A stretch of 5,504 nucleotides of DNA from Lachnospiraceae bacterium (GTDB lineage: Bacteria; Bacillota_A; Clostridia; Lachnospirales; Lachnospiraceae): the NCBI GenBank assembly GCA_017464045.1, contig JAFUEG010000103.1, forward strand, positions 1 to 5,504, read 5' to 3'. Below, one piece after another: positions 1 to 5,402 of the stretch; position 1 is the stretch's first letter; every line of letters begins with the position of its first letter. Position numbers and translations under genes: made by a program. Below the pieces are notes generated by a model. The model worked only from the letters and a program-made list of their open reading frames with translations. It was not told the DNA's origin and ran no database searches.

Positions 1-2
1 AG

Positions 3-1235
3 CAAAAATTAAAAAAGATGGTTATGTCGGAGCTTGATCTTAGTGTTGAAGCTACAGACGAAGACATAGGAAGAATAATCGACAGATGTATTCTTGAGCA
101 GGATAAGCAAGGTTATCTTCCGTTAAAAGAGAAGGTTTTACTTAGGACAGAGCTATTTAATTCTTTTCGAAGGCTGGATGTGCTTACGGAATATATCGAG
201 GATGAGAGCATTACTGAGATTATGGTAAATGGTTATGATCAAATTTATCTTGAAAAAAATGGAAGAGTAAAAAAAGCTCCTAAATGCTTCGAATCAGAAG
301 AAAAACTCAAGTCAGTTGTTCAACAGATAGTTGCAGATTGTAATAGGAGAATAAATGAAGCAAGTCCAATAGTTGATGCAAGATTAAAGGATGGTTCCAG
401 GGTAAATATGGTTCTTAATCCTGTAGCGTTAAATGGTCCTGTGATAACCATACGAAAGTTTCCCTCTGAAACTATGACATTGAAAAAACTGGTTGAACTT
501 GGGGCTTTGGATGAGGCAGCATCAGATTTTTTAAAGCTTTTGGTTAAGGCAAAATATAATATTTTTATCTCGGGCGGAACAGGCTCCGGGAAAACCACTT
601 TTTTAAACGCGTTGTCAGCATATATACCAAAGGATGAAAGGATAATAACAATTGAAGATGCAGCTGAGCTTCAAATAAGGGAGGTTCCGAATCTTATCAG
701 ACTTGAAGCGAGAAATGCCAATGTTGAAGGTGAAAATGAGATAACTATAAGAGATTTGATAAAGACAAGTCTTAGAATGCGTCCGGATCGTATCATAGTT
801 GGAGAAGTAAGAGATGCGGCTGCAATTGATATGCTTCAGGCTATGAATACCGGACATGATGGCTCTTTGTCAACCGGCCATGCAAATTCGAGTAGAGATA
901 TGTTATCAAGGCTTGAAACAATGGTTCTTATGGGCATGGATTTACCGCTTGAAGCTGTAAGACTGCAGATTGCATCAGCTGTGGACATAATTATCCATCT
1001 TGGACGTATGCGTGATAAAAGCAGAAAAGTAATTGAGATAAGCGAGGTATTAAGGGTAAAAATGGGTGAAATAGAGATAAATAAATTATATGAATTTGTG
1101 GAAACAGGAGAATCCAAAAAGAGACTAAAAGGTTCACTTAGAAGAGTAAATGACCTTATTAATGTTGATAAACTAGTAAGTGCCGGACTCTATGATATTT
1201 ATAAGGAGCGAGGAGATGGATTACAGGACGTATAG
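3..1235 (+). CDS. cpaF: CpaF/TadA-family Tad pilus assembly ATPase (5' end probably outside the window)
   Basis: This is the cytoplasmic hexameric secretion ATPase that powers Flp/Tad pilus assembly from beneath the TadB/TadC platform. Numbering from the ATG at 18, the N-terminal region (about 1-150) has the family's ITEIMVNG and NEASPIVDARL segments. The ATPase domain follows: Walker A GGTGSGKT at 186-193 (K192), an Asp box ITIEDAAELQ at 210-219, Walker B RIIVGE at 258-263 (E263), and a His box with TGHDGSLSTGHANS at 278-291. All key residues are present. There is no Shine-Dalgarno before the ATGs at 18 or 24, and the frame is open to the left edge. The upstream codons (QKLKK) read naturally into MSELDLS, like the helix before LDLS in related CpaFs, so the true start is probably upstream. 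From 18 the protein is 405 residues. The stop at 1233-1235 lies inside the next gene, which points to translational coupling. The family call is very secure; the start is not. Confidence 0.95.
   Translation, partial: QKLKKMVMSELDLSVEATDEDIGRIIDRCILEQDKQGYLPLKEKVLLRTELFNSFRRLDVLTEYIEDESITEIMVNGYDQIYLEKNGRVKKAPKCFESEEKLKSVVQQIVADCNRRINEASPIVDARLKDGSRVNMVLNPVALNGPVITIRKFPSETMTLKKLVELGALDEAASDFLKLLVKAKYNIFISGGTGSGKTTFLNALSAYIPKDERIITIEDAAELQIREVPNLIRLEARNANVEGENEITIRDLIKTSLRMRPDRIIVGEVRDAAAIDMLQAMNTGHDGSLSTGHANSSRDMLSRLETMVLMGMDLPLEAVRLQIASAVDIIIHLGRMRDKSRKVIEISEVLRVKMGEIEINKLYEFVETGESKKRLKGSLRRVNDLINVDKLVSAGLYDIYKERGDGLQDV
1203..1208 (+). promoter_or_regulatory. Ribosome binding site that fixes the tadB start
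   Basis: AAGGAG lies seven bases before the ATG at 1216, inside the 3' end of cpaF. The in-frame GTG at 1180 and ATG at 1192 have no comparable site, so 1216 is the preferred start. Its location suggests coupled translation of the ATPase and the platform protein. Confidence 0.8.
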
Positions 1236-1953
1236 ACCCGATAAAGCATGGATAGTCAGGGAAATAATAAAAATAGTACTCATATGTACCGCTGTAGGAT
1301 ATTTGTTTTTTAAAAGTGCAATATCCGTAATCTTTATTATGCCCTCAGGGTATTTTATATGGAAAAGAGATATAAAAAATAGCTGCGAAAAGAGAAAGAA
1401 AATTCTTTCAAGGGAATTCAAAGATATGCTTATATCTCTCTCAGGGAATCTAAATGCGGGTTATTCGCTCGAAAGAGCCTTCTATAAGACATATCAGGAT
1501 TTGAAAAAGAACGGGATTTCATATCAATACATAATAGAGGAGTTAGAACTCATACTTCATGGGCTTGAATATAATAATCGAATTGAAGAACTTATTATGG
1601 ATATGGCAGTAAGGAGTGGAGTAGAGGATATAAAGGATTTTTCAGAGATGGTCACTGTTTCAAAAATTTATGGAGGTAATATGGTGTCGGTTATTAGACA
1701 GACTTCAAATAATATTAGCGAAAAACAAATGGTTGAAGATGAGATAGAGACAATTATTGCTGCAAAAAAGCTTGAAGGGAAAATAATGATTATAATGCCT
1801 TTTTTAATAATACTTTATATGAGTATTACAAACAGGGGCTATATGGATGTAATTTATTATACCCTGATTGGAAAGGGAGTTATGGCTGTAAGTCTTGTAA
1901 TTATTATGGCAGCAGTAGTAGCGATAGACAAAATTGTAAAAATTGAGGTTTAA
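1216..1953 (+). CDS. tadB: TadB-like Tad pilus inner-membrane platform protein (T2SSF family)
   Basis: This is one of the two polytopic platform proteins on which the CpaF ATPase acts to assemble Flp pili. The 245-residue product has hydrophobic stretches at about 17-48, 190-205 and 219-238. Between them is a basic and helical cytoplasmic part of about 140 residues, typical of a T2SSF domain. The hallmark is a segment near 72-89, LISLSGNLNAGYSLERAF, which matches the family's usual L(S)xxLxAGxSLxxAF pattern. A second family-like stretch is the GKIMIIMPF entry into the C-terminal membrane segment. The length suits the short TadB proteins of Firmicutes, where Proteobacterial ones are near 320. 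The gene overlaps cpaF by 20 bases and ends two bases before the tadC-like gene. TadB is preferred over TadC on gene order and on this motif. The start was chosen on the AAGGAG at 1203-1208. Confidence 0.88.
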   Translation: MDYRTYRPDKAWIVREIIKIVLICTAVGYLFFKSAISVIFIMPSGYFIWKRDIKNSCEKRKKILSREFKDMLISLSGNLNAGYSLERAFYKTYQDLKKNGISYQYIIEELELILHGLEYNNRIEELIMDMAVRSGVEDIKDFSEMVTVSKIYGGNMVSVIRQTSNNISEKQMVEDEIETIIAAKKLEGKIMIIMPFLIILYMSITNRGYMDVIYYTLIGKGVMAVSLVIIMAAVVAIDKIVKIEV

Positions 1954-1955
1954 AG

Positions 1956-3347
1956 ATGCAGATTATAAATTTAATTATTATTATTTTATTTTTCATGCTG
2001 GCATTGGTTAGCAGAAAACATTTTAGTAAATATAAGAATGTTCGCGGAAGTATGAGTCTATATGTTTATGAACTCCTATATCCAAAAATTAATTTTAGTA
2101 AAAAACGAACTGACTTACGAAAAATAAACGTTGTTTCAGAATCCGGACTTGATGAGATATGCAGACTTTATTATACGAGGATTATTTCAATATGTATGGT
2201 TGTTATTTTTGTAATAAATTTAGCTTGCCTGCTTTTGACTTGTATAAAAAAATTAAATAGAGATGAGGTTTCCAATGTCGTCCAAAGAGGGGATTATGAT
2301 GATGGGATTAGTGTCACCAGAATTTATATAGGAGAACCTGATGAACAGACTGAATATGAACTTTTGGTTCATCCAAGAGAATATACATATGAAGAATTTG
2401 AAGTCGAAGCAAATAAAGTATTTATCGAGCTAAGTAGTGACATATTGGGAAATAATACTGATTTAATGCATATAGATGAAAATCTCATTCTTCCTTCTTC
2501 TGACAGAAAAGGAAGATTTGATATTAGCTGGTCAAGTGATTATCCGGAGTATATTCTTCCGTCGGGAGAGATAAATTTTGAAGAATTAAGGAGTGAAACT
2601 GAAGTTAATCTTGTGGCAAGAATAGAGTATCTCGAATATAAGGCAGAAAAGAGTTATACACTGATGCTTGTTTCGGACAAAATGTCGGAAAAATTAGGTG
2701 ATTCGGTTGGTGTTGTATTAGAGCAGATAGAAACAAATAGCCGTAATGCTTCAAGTTTTGAACTCCCGAACGAAATAGAAGGGAAAAAGATTTCTCTGAG
2801 GAAGACAGGGGAAAATCCATATAAACAACTTTCTTTTTTAGGTATTGCTGTATGTGTATTTACGGTTGTATCAGCTAACAGCATGCTTGATAAAAAGAAA
2901 AGCATCCGGGATAATATGCTGAAATTAATTTATCCGTCTTTTGTTAACAGAATCTACCTTCTAATGGGTGCAGGAATGAATATAAGGAATTGCATGTATG
3001 ATATTATAGCAAATTCCGAGGATAGCATTCTTGTCAGAGAACTTGAATATACCATGAATCAAATAAAATCAGGATATGATGAATCTTGTGCATATGAAGA
3101 ACTGGGCATAAGAATCGGTCTTACCCAATACAACAGATTAATGGGTCACATTAGTCAAAATCTTAGGATGGGTACAAAAGATTTGAGGGTGATTATGGCT
3201 GATGAAGTTAAGGAGGCTATGAAGGAACGTAAAGAGTATGCAAAAAAGAAAGGGGAAAAAGCATCAACAAAACTATTATTTCCCATGATTGCATTGATGG
3301 CTGTAGTTATAGTGATAATTATGCTGCCGGCATTTGTTGGTTTGTAA
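1956..3347 (+). CDS. tadC: TadC-like platform protein with a large inserted extracytoplasmic Ig-like domain
   Basis: This is the probable second T2SSF-type platform protein of the Tad pilus, 463 residues, clearly longer than ordinary TadC (about 300). Membrane segments are visible at about 2-18, 74-97, 292-308 and 442-463. The stretch 20-72 and the region 309-440 are rich in Lys/Arg, as expected for cytoplasmic parts, which leaves residues 98-291 outside. Residues 309-463 form the T2SSF-like part, with a LLMGAGMNIRNCMYD stretch near 335-349. The outer insert is acidic. At about 155-240 it has an LILPSS strand (177-182), ISWSS (190-194), PSGEI (202-206) and a VNLVARIEY strand followed by YTLMLVS. 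This order resembles the atrophied bacterial Ig-like family (aBig_2 type), an assignment made from memory of the pattern. GAGG at 1945-1948 precedes the ATG by seven bases. The operon position after tadB supports the call; the role of the insert is inferred. Confidence 0.82.
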   Translation: MQIINLIIIILFFMLALVSRKHFSKYKNVRGSMSLYVYELLYPKINFSKKRTDLRKINVVSESGLDEICRLYYTRIISICMVVIFVINLACLLLTCIKKLNRDEVSNVVQRGDYDDGISVTRIYIGEPDEQTEYELLVHPREYTYEEFEVEANKVFIELSSDILGNNTDLMHIDENLILPSSDRKGRFDISWSSDYPEYILPSGEINFEELRSETEVNLVARIEYLEYKAEKSYTLMLVSDKMSEKLGDSVGVVLEQIETNSRNASSFELPNEIEGKKISLRKTGENPYKQLSFLGIAVCVFTVVSANSMLDKKKSIRDNMLKLIYPSFVNRIYLLMGAGMNIRNCMYDIIANSEDSILVRELEYTMNQIKSGYDESCAYEELGIRIGLTQYNRLMGHISQNLRMGTKDLRVIMADEVKEAMKERKEYAKKKGEKASTKLLFPMIALMAVVIVIIMLPAFVGL

Positions 3348-3367
3348 AAAAAAGAGGAGGTTTTATT

Positions 3368-3472
3368 ATGTCTGAATTTGAAAGATTTTTACGTGAAGAA
3401 GATGGTATGGGTGTTGTGGAAGTTATATTAATTATAGTCGATATATTAAGATATATTTTATATAGTTTATAA
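3368..3472 (+). CDS. Short Flp1-like type IVc pilin, apparently truncated in its hydrophobic helix
   Basis: This encodes 34 residues with a very strong ribosome binding site (GAGGAGG at 3354-3360, seven bases before the ATG), 20 bases after tadC. The first 24 residues match the Lachnospiraceae Flp1-like pilin leader and helix start: a basic/acidic leader ending FLREEDG, then MGVVEVILIIV. Cleavage after G13 would put Glu18 at mature +5, as prepilin peptidase substrates require. Normal members run about 55-60 residues with an uninterrupted hydrophobic helix. Here an Asp follows at residue 25 and the frame ends after DILRYILYSL. No other frame downstream restores a pilin tail, so a single frameshift does not explain it. 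It may be a decayed pilin whose 3' part was replaced, or a very short pilin-like peptide. The pilin origin is fairly sure; functionality is doubtful. Confidence 0.72.
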   Translation: MSEFERFLREEDGMGVVEVILIIVDILRYILYSL

Positions 3473-3504
3473 TGTGTTTTATGGATAAAATACTATAGAA
3501 AAGA

Positions 3505-3546
3505 TAACAGTATACACATCATATTATAAAAGTGTGTATACAGTTA
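3505..3546. repeat. Long imperfect inverted repeat downstream of the pilin gene
   Basis: The arms TAACAGTATACACA (3505-3518) and TGTGTATACAGTTA (3533-3546) are complementary at 13 of 14 positions and flank a 14-base AT-rich centre. No T-run follows on either strand, so it is a poor intrinsic terminator. It could be a 3' UTR hairpin that stabilises the tad transcript, a protein-binding operator, or a remnant of a recombination site at the edge of the cassette. The sequence alone does not decide. Confidence 0.6.
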
Positions 3547-3591
3547 ATAATATATACATTAATAGAAAAGAATGTTTTATGATAAACACAA

Positions 3592-3628
3592 TTAACAAGG
3601 CAGAAAAGGTAGTATAGTGCCTTGTTAA
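3592..3628 (-). terminator. Probable intrinsic terminator of the xre-type regulator gene
   Basis: There is a perfect 11-base stem, TTAACAAGGCA (3592-3602) paired with TGCCTTGTTAA (3618-3628), around a 15-base loop. It starts about 30 bases beyond the regulator's stop codon. Read on the - strand the stem runs into TTAATTGTGTTTATC, a T-rich though interrupted tail. On the + strand the flank is GTTGTACATATG, which is less suitable, so it mainly fits termination of the - strand gene. It might also give weak termination for the tad operon. Confidence 0.55.
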
Positions 3629-3658
3629 GTTGTACATATGAAAATATTATTTAAAGTC

Positions 3659-3880
3659 TTATTCAGGTTTTTTATATTCAAGAATGTCGCTAATATCACA
3701 ACCAAGTGTATCGCATAGTCTTGCTAATACATCTAAATCAATTCGCAAGGTTTGGTTATTAATCATTTTGTTAAGTTGTGCATGTTGGATTTCTGCACGT
3801 TGACATACTCTGTTTTTGCTCAATCCTGATTTTTTAATTATTTCGTCTATATGCAATACTATTTTACCATGTTCACTCAT
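3659..3880 (-). CDS. Small Cro/CI-type (XRE, HTH_26-like) transcriptional regulator
   Basis: This is a 73-residue single-domain DNA-binding protein of the lambda-repressor-like fold. It has a helix at about 10-18, then GLSKNRVCQRAEI (19-31), the turn and recognition helix QHAQLNKMINNQ (32-43), then RIDLDVLARLCDTLGCDISDILEY (46-69). The last segment is the very typical ending of short HTH_26 regulators found in Firmicutes mobile elements and chromosomal islands. The length is normal for that group and no effector domain is present. GGAGGG (complement of 3888-3893) sits seven bases before the ATG, fixing the start. It is transcribed divergently from the four small genes to its right and convergently with the pilus operon. 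The divergent layout suggests it controls its own promoter and that of the small genes. Fold is certain; target is inferred. Confidence 0.9.
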   Translation of the reverse strand: MSEHGKIVLHIDEIIKKSGLSKNRVCQRAEIQHAQLNKMINNQTLRIDLDVLARLCDTLGCDISDILEYKKPE

Positions 3881-3909
3881 TGAAACACCCTCCTATTAGT
3901 ATATTAATA

Positions 3910-3938
3910 ATTATATGCATTTATTGAACAAAAAATAG
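3910..3938 (-). promoter_or_regulatory. Possible promoter of the xre-type regulator
   Basis: On the - strand there is a perfect TATAAT -10 (complement of 3910-3915). With 17-base spacing the -35 would be CTATTT (3933-3938), a poor match, so recognition would depend on the -10 or on an activator. Transcription would begin near 3903, about ten bases before the GGAGGG site. Confidence 0.4.
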
Positions 3939-3967
3939 TTGTCTAAACTTATAAATAAATATATAAT
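3939..3967 (+). promoter_or_regulatory. Sigma-70/SigA-type promoter for the small-gene cassette
   Basis: TTGTCT at 3939-3944 and TATAAT at 3962-3967 are separated by exactly 17 bases. The -10 is perfect and the -35 matches four of six consensus bases. The start point would fall near 3974, giving a leader of about 65 bases before the first small gene. Its -35 abuts the putative -35 of the divergent regulator promoter, so one bound protein could affect both. Confidence 0.6.
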
Positions 3968-3989
3968 ATTATTAAAATAGTATTATATA
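3960..3989. promoter_or_regulatory. AT-rich palindrome over the -10 element, candidate operator
   Basis: The outer arms TATATAATA (3960-3968) and TATTATATA (3981-3989) are complementary. Inner bases TATT (3970-3973) and AATA (3976-3979) continue the symmetry with one mismatched pair (3969/3980). It overlaps the -10 and start-point region of the cassette promoter, where a dimeric HTH repressor would block transcription. In sequence this AT-rich such symmetry can arise by chance, so binding by the neighbouring regulator is only inferred. Confidence 0.3.
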
Positions 3990-4038
3990 AACATTATTAA
4001 ATACATACAGAAGATAAAAGAAAGAGAGGTGAAAAGGG

Positions 4039-4389
4039 ATGATGGATTTTTCAGATTATTATTTAAAATATATAAAAAATGAAGGTTACGAAATTATAAA
4101 AAATGATTATGAAGGAGGGGTGTTAAGACTTATAAGTGATACAGATGGGAAAGAAGAATATTATAAAGAATATAACTCAAAGGAAGAATTGGATAGTTTG
4201 TTACTTACAGAAAAGGTAGTTGCTACAGAAAATATGATAAATATTGTTATGGAAGATTTGGGTATTGATATACCATATGGAGAAAAAATAACCATAGATA
4301 GTTTTATAAATAATATAGATAAGACTAAAGAAAGACTTTTGGATATTGTAAAGCAACTTGAAGATTTAAAAAATGTAGTTACAGCATAA
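4039..4389 (+). CDS. Small acidic protein of unknown function, first gene of the cassette
   Basis: This encodes 116 residues with no family I recognise. It is rich in Glu, Asp, Lys and Tyr, lacks cysteine, and has no signal peptide or membrane segment, so it is probably cytoplasmic. The first half looks like a mixed alpha/beta unit (a helix near 4-14, then strands around EIIKNDYEGGVLRLISD). The last 30 residues, from about 85, are a likely amphipathic helix (FINNIDKTKERLLDIVKQLEDL) that could form a coiled coil with a partner. GAGAGGTGA at 4024-4032 is an excellent ribosome binding site; either the ATG at 4039 or the one at 4042 could be used, changing one residue. It is 17 bases from the next gene, so co-transcription is likely. 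Sampled 60-base lines are about 25-30% GC, lower than the pilus genes. Confidence 0.82.
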   Translation: MMDFSDYYLKYIKNEGYEIIKNDYEGGVLRLISDTDGKEEYYKEYNSKEELDSLLLTEKVVATENMINIVMEDLGIDIPYGEKITIDSFINNIDKTKERLLDIVKQLEDLKNVVTA

Positions 4390-4406
4390 TAAGGAGGATT
4401 ATTTTT

Positions 4407-4676
4407 ATGAGATTATTTAAGAAAAAAAGACCGGAAATTAATTCATATGAGCTTTATGTATTAAATGCCTTATGGAAGATGGGGAATGTGGCAAGTATAA
4501 ATGATTTAAAAGAAAATGTAATTGAAGAATACGATTTTACCGAGGAAGTGGTTAAAAAAAGTATTGAAGGTCTTATTATAAAGGGATATATGGAAGCTGA
4601 TACCGAAAATGAAAAAATAATGATTAGTAAAGATTTAAAGGAACTTTGGATTGATAAAACCCAGTATGTTTTCTAA
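4407..4676 (+). CDS. Small winged-helix-like protein, paralogue of the gene at 4774
   Basis: This encodes 89 residues with AAGGAGG at 4391-4397, nine bases before the ATG. After a basic N-terminus (RLFKKKRP, 2-9), residues 14-74 look like a small winged helix: YELYVLNALWKMGNVAS (14-30) as the first helix and turn, INDLKENVIEEYDF as the second, EEVVKKSIEGLIIKG (46-60) as the third, then a wing ending KIMISK. The beginning is reminiscent of BlaI or MarR-like domains (LxxLWxxGxxS). Shared positions with the protein at 4774 include W23, AS at 29-30, EEY at 40-42, G55-L56-I57 and G60, so the two are probably diverged duplicates. Such folds bind DNA or, as in PqqD-type recognition elements, peptides; neither is shown. 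No signal peptide or cysteines. Function unknown. Confidence 0.82.
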   Translation: MRLFKKKRPEINSYELYVLNALWKMGNVASINDLKENVIEEYDFTEEVVKKSIEGLIIKGYMEADTENEKIMISKDLKELWIDKTQYVF

Positions 4677-4696
4677 ATATGGTGGTTATATGTAAA

Positions 4697-4716
4697 AAGT
4701 GAGGAATATCTCACTT
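4697..4716 (+). repeat. Short hairpin between the two winged-helix genes
   Basis: A perfect seven-base stem AAGTGAG (4697-4703) / CTCACTT (4710-4716) encloses a six-base loop. A T-rich run occurs only from about 4731, too far for a classical terminator. It sits in the one gap of the cassette that is about 100 bases long, and could reduce read-through or protect an mRNA end. Confidence 0.4.
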
Positions 4717-4724
4717 GTAGTTAA

Positions 4725-4753
4725 TTGTTATGTTTCTTTTTTGATTTGATAAT
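4725..4753 (+). promoter_or_regulatory. Possible internal promoter for the second half of the cassette
   Basis: TTGTTA (4725-4730) and GATAAT (4748-4753) are 17 bases apart. The predicted start, near 4760, falls right at the GGAGGGG ribosome binding site, which would leave a very short leader. That makes the assignment uncertain. Confidence 0.25.
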
Positions 4754-4773
4754 AGAACCGGAGGGGATAAATA

Positions 4774-5079
4774 ATGCAAAAAGAAAATAGGAAGACATGT
4801 GAAATGACAGCCCTTAAATGTATTTGGGATCATAATAACATTGCTTCCTTTGAAGAAATTAATAAGGAATTAAATGAGGAATATGGTCTTTATTTTAACG
4901 ATGATGAATTAAAGGATTATCTTAATGGGCTTATTAATCAGGGTTTAGTAACAATAAATATGTCAAATAAATATAAGGCATTGTTATCTCATGAGCAGTT
5001 TAGGGATTTGTGTTTAAAAAGGACTGCAAAAATTATGGGAAGTTTAAAAGGTTCAAAATTCTTTGGTTGCTATTTTTAA
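4774..5079 (+). CDS. Small winged-helix-like protein with a cysteine-containing C-terminal tail
   Basis: This encodes 101 residues with GGAGGGG at 4760-4766, seven bases before the ATG. Residues 9-61 resemble the product at 4407: W18, AS at 24-25, EEY at 35-37, GLI at 52-54 and G57 all line up. The pattern is IASFEEINKELNEEYG, then DDELKDYLNGLINQGLVTIN, a helix-turn-helix-wing arrangement. It recalls BlaI/MarR-like domains and, more loosely, PqqD-type peptide-binding elements (xxEIxxELxxEYG...LxxLxxxGLV). Unlike its paralogue it has cysteines (9, 16, 80, 99) and a 20-residue tail from about 82 that is basic and glycine-containing and ends in two aromatic pairs around a Gly-Cys (KFFGCYF). No signal peptide or membrane segment is visible. 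The next gene starts 23 bases on. Function unknown; paralogy with the upstream gene is well supported. Confidence 0.82.
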   Translation: MQKENRKTCEMTALKCIWDHNNIASFEEINKELNEEYGLYFNDDELKDYLNGLINQGLVTINMSNKYKALLSHEQFRDLCLKRTAKIMGSLKGSKFFGCYF

Positions 5080-5086
5080 ATTATAT

Positions 5087-5093
5087 AAGGAGG
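5087..5093 (+). promoter_or_regulatory. Ribosome binding site that decides the start of the last small gene
   Basis: AAGGAGG lies nine bases before the ATG at 5103. The in-frame ATG at 5094 directly abuts it and is too close, and the in-frame ATG at 5010 lies within the upstream gene without a site of its own. The start at 5103 is therefore preferred. Confidence 0.75.
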
Positions 5094-5102
5094 ATGCATC
5101 AT

Positions 5103-5375
5103 ATGGACAAAATTTCTTTTGAAGAAGTGGAACTTGTAGAAATATTAGATGGCTTAGCAGATATTCAATTAACGGCTGACAGGATAATGGCTGTATATTC
5201 GGATGTCTATGAATTTGTTTCAGAATATGACGATAAGACTTTGGAAGATGTGAATGATAATAAGTACATGATCTATGCAGATATTGTATTAGAACAAATA
5301 GAAAAATTAAGAAAAACCATAGGTGATGTATCAAATAAAATATATAAGAGGGATATTTTTCCCGACAAAAAATAA
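5103..5375 (+). CDS. Small helical protein of unknown function, last gene of the cassette
   Basis: This encodes 90 acidic residues that I do not assign to a family. Two long helices are suggested: about residues 5-40 (FEEVELVEILDGLADIQL then DRIMAVYSDVYEFVSEY) and about 55-80 (YADIVLEQIEKLRKTIGDV). An acidic linker (DDKTLEDVNDN) separates them, compatible with a helical hairpin or coiled coil. There is no cysteine, signal peptide or membrane segment, so it is probably cytoplasmic. The tail KRDIFPDKK is charged. It follows the second winged-helix gene by 23 bases and has its own strong AAGGAGG, so it is likely co-transcribed. By position it could be a partner of the small proteins before it, but nothing in the sequence shows this. 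Confidence 0.8.
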   Translation: MDKISFEEVELVEILDGLADIQLTADRIMAVYSDVYEFVSEYDDKTLEDVNDNKYMIYADIVLEQIEKLRKTIGDVSNKIYKRDIFPDKK

Positions 5376-5402
5376 ACAAAAAATAGATAAAGTTAAGACA
5401 CC

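Noticed and set aside
320..1117. Several open frames on the - strand antisense to cpaF
   Set aside because: They lie wholly opposite a fully conserved ATPase gene, lack ribosome binding sites that I can see, and their translations resemble no protein family; they are shadows of the coding strand.
1180..1215. Earlier GTG/ATG starts for tadB
   Set aside because: The added residues are not typical of the family, and only the ATG at 1216 has a well-spaced AAGGAG.
2605..2905. - strand open frames opposite the tadC-like gene
   Set aside because: They overlap a clearly coding + strand region with consistent membrane topology and have no independent support.
3473..3658. Remainder of the pilin gene in another frame
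   Set aside because: All three + strand frames after 3440 hit stops quickly and none encodes the expected hydrophobic helix or tail.
5010..5102. Upstream extension of the last small gene to an ATG at 5010
   Set aside because: It would overlap the previous gene by 70 bases without its own ribosome binding site, whereas 5103 follows AAGGAGG at good spacing.
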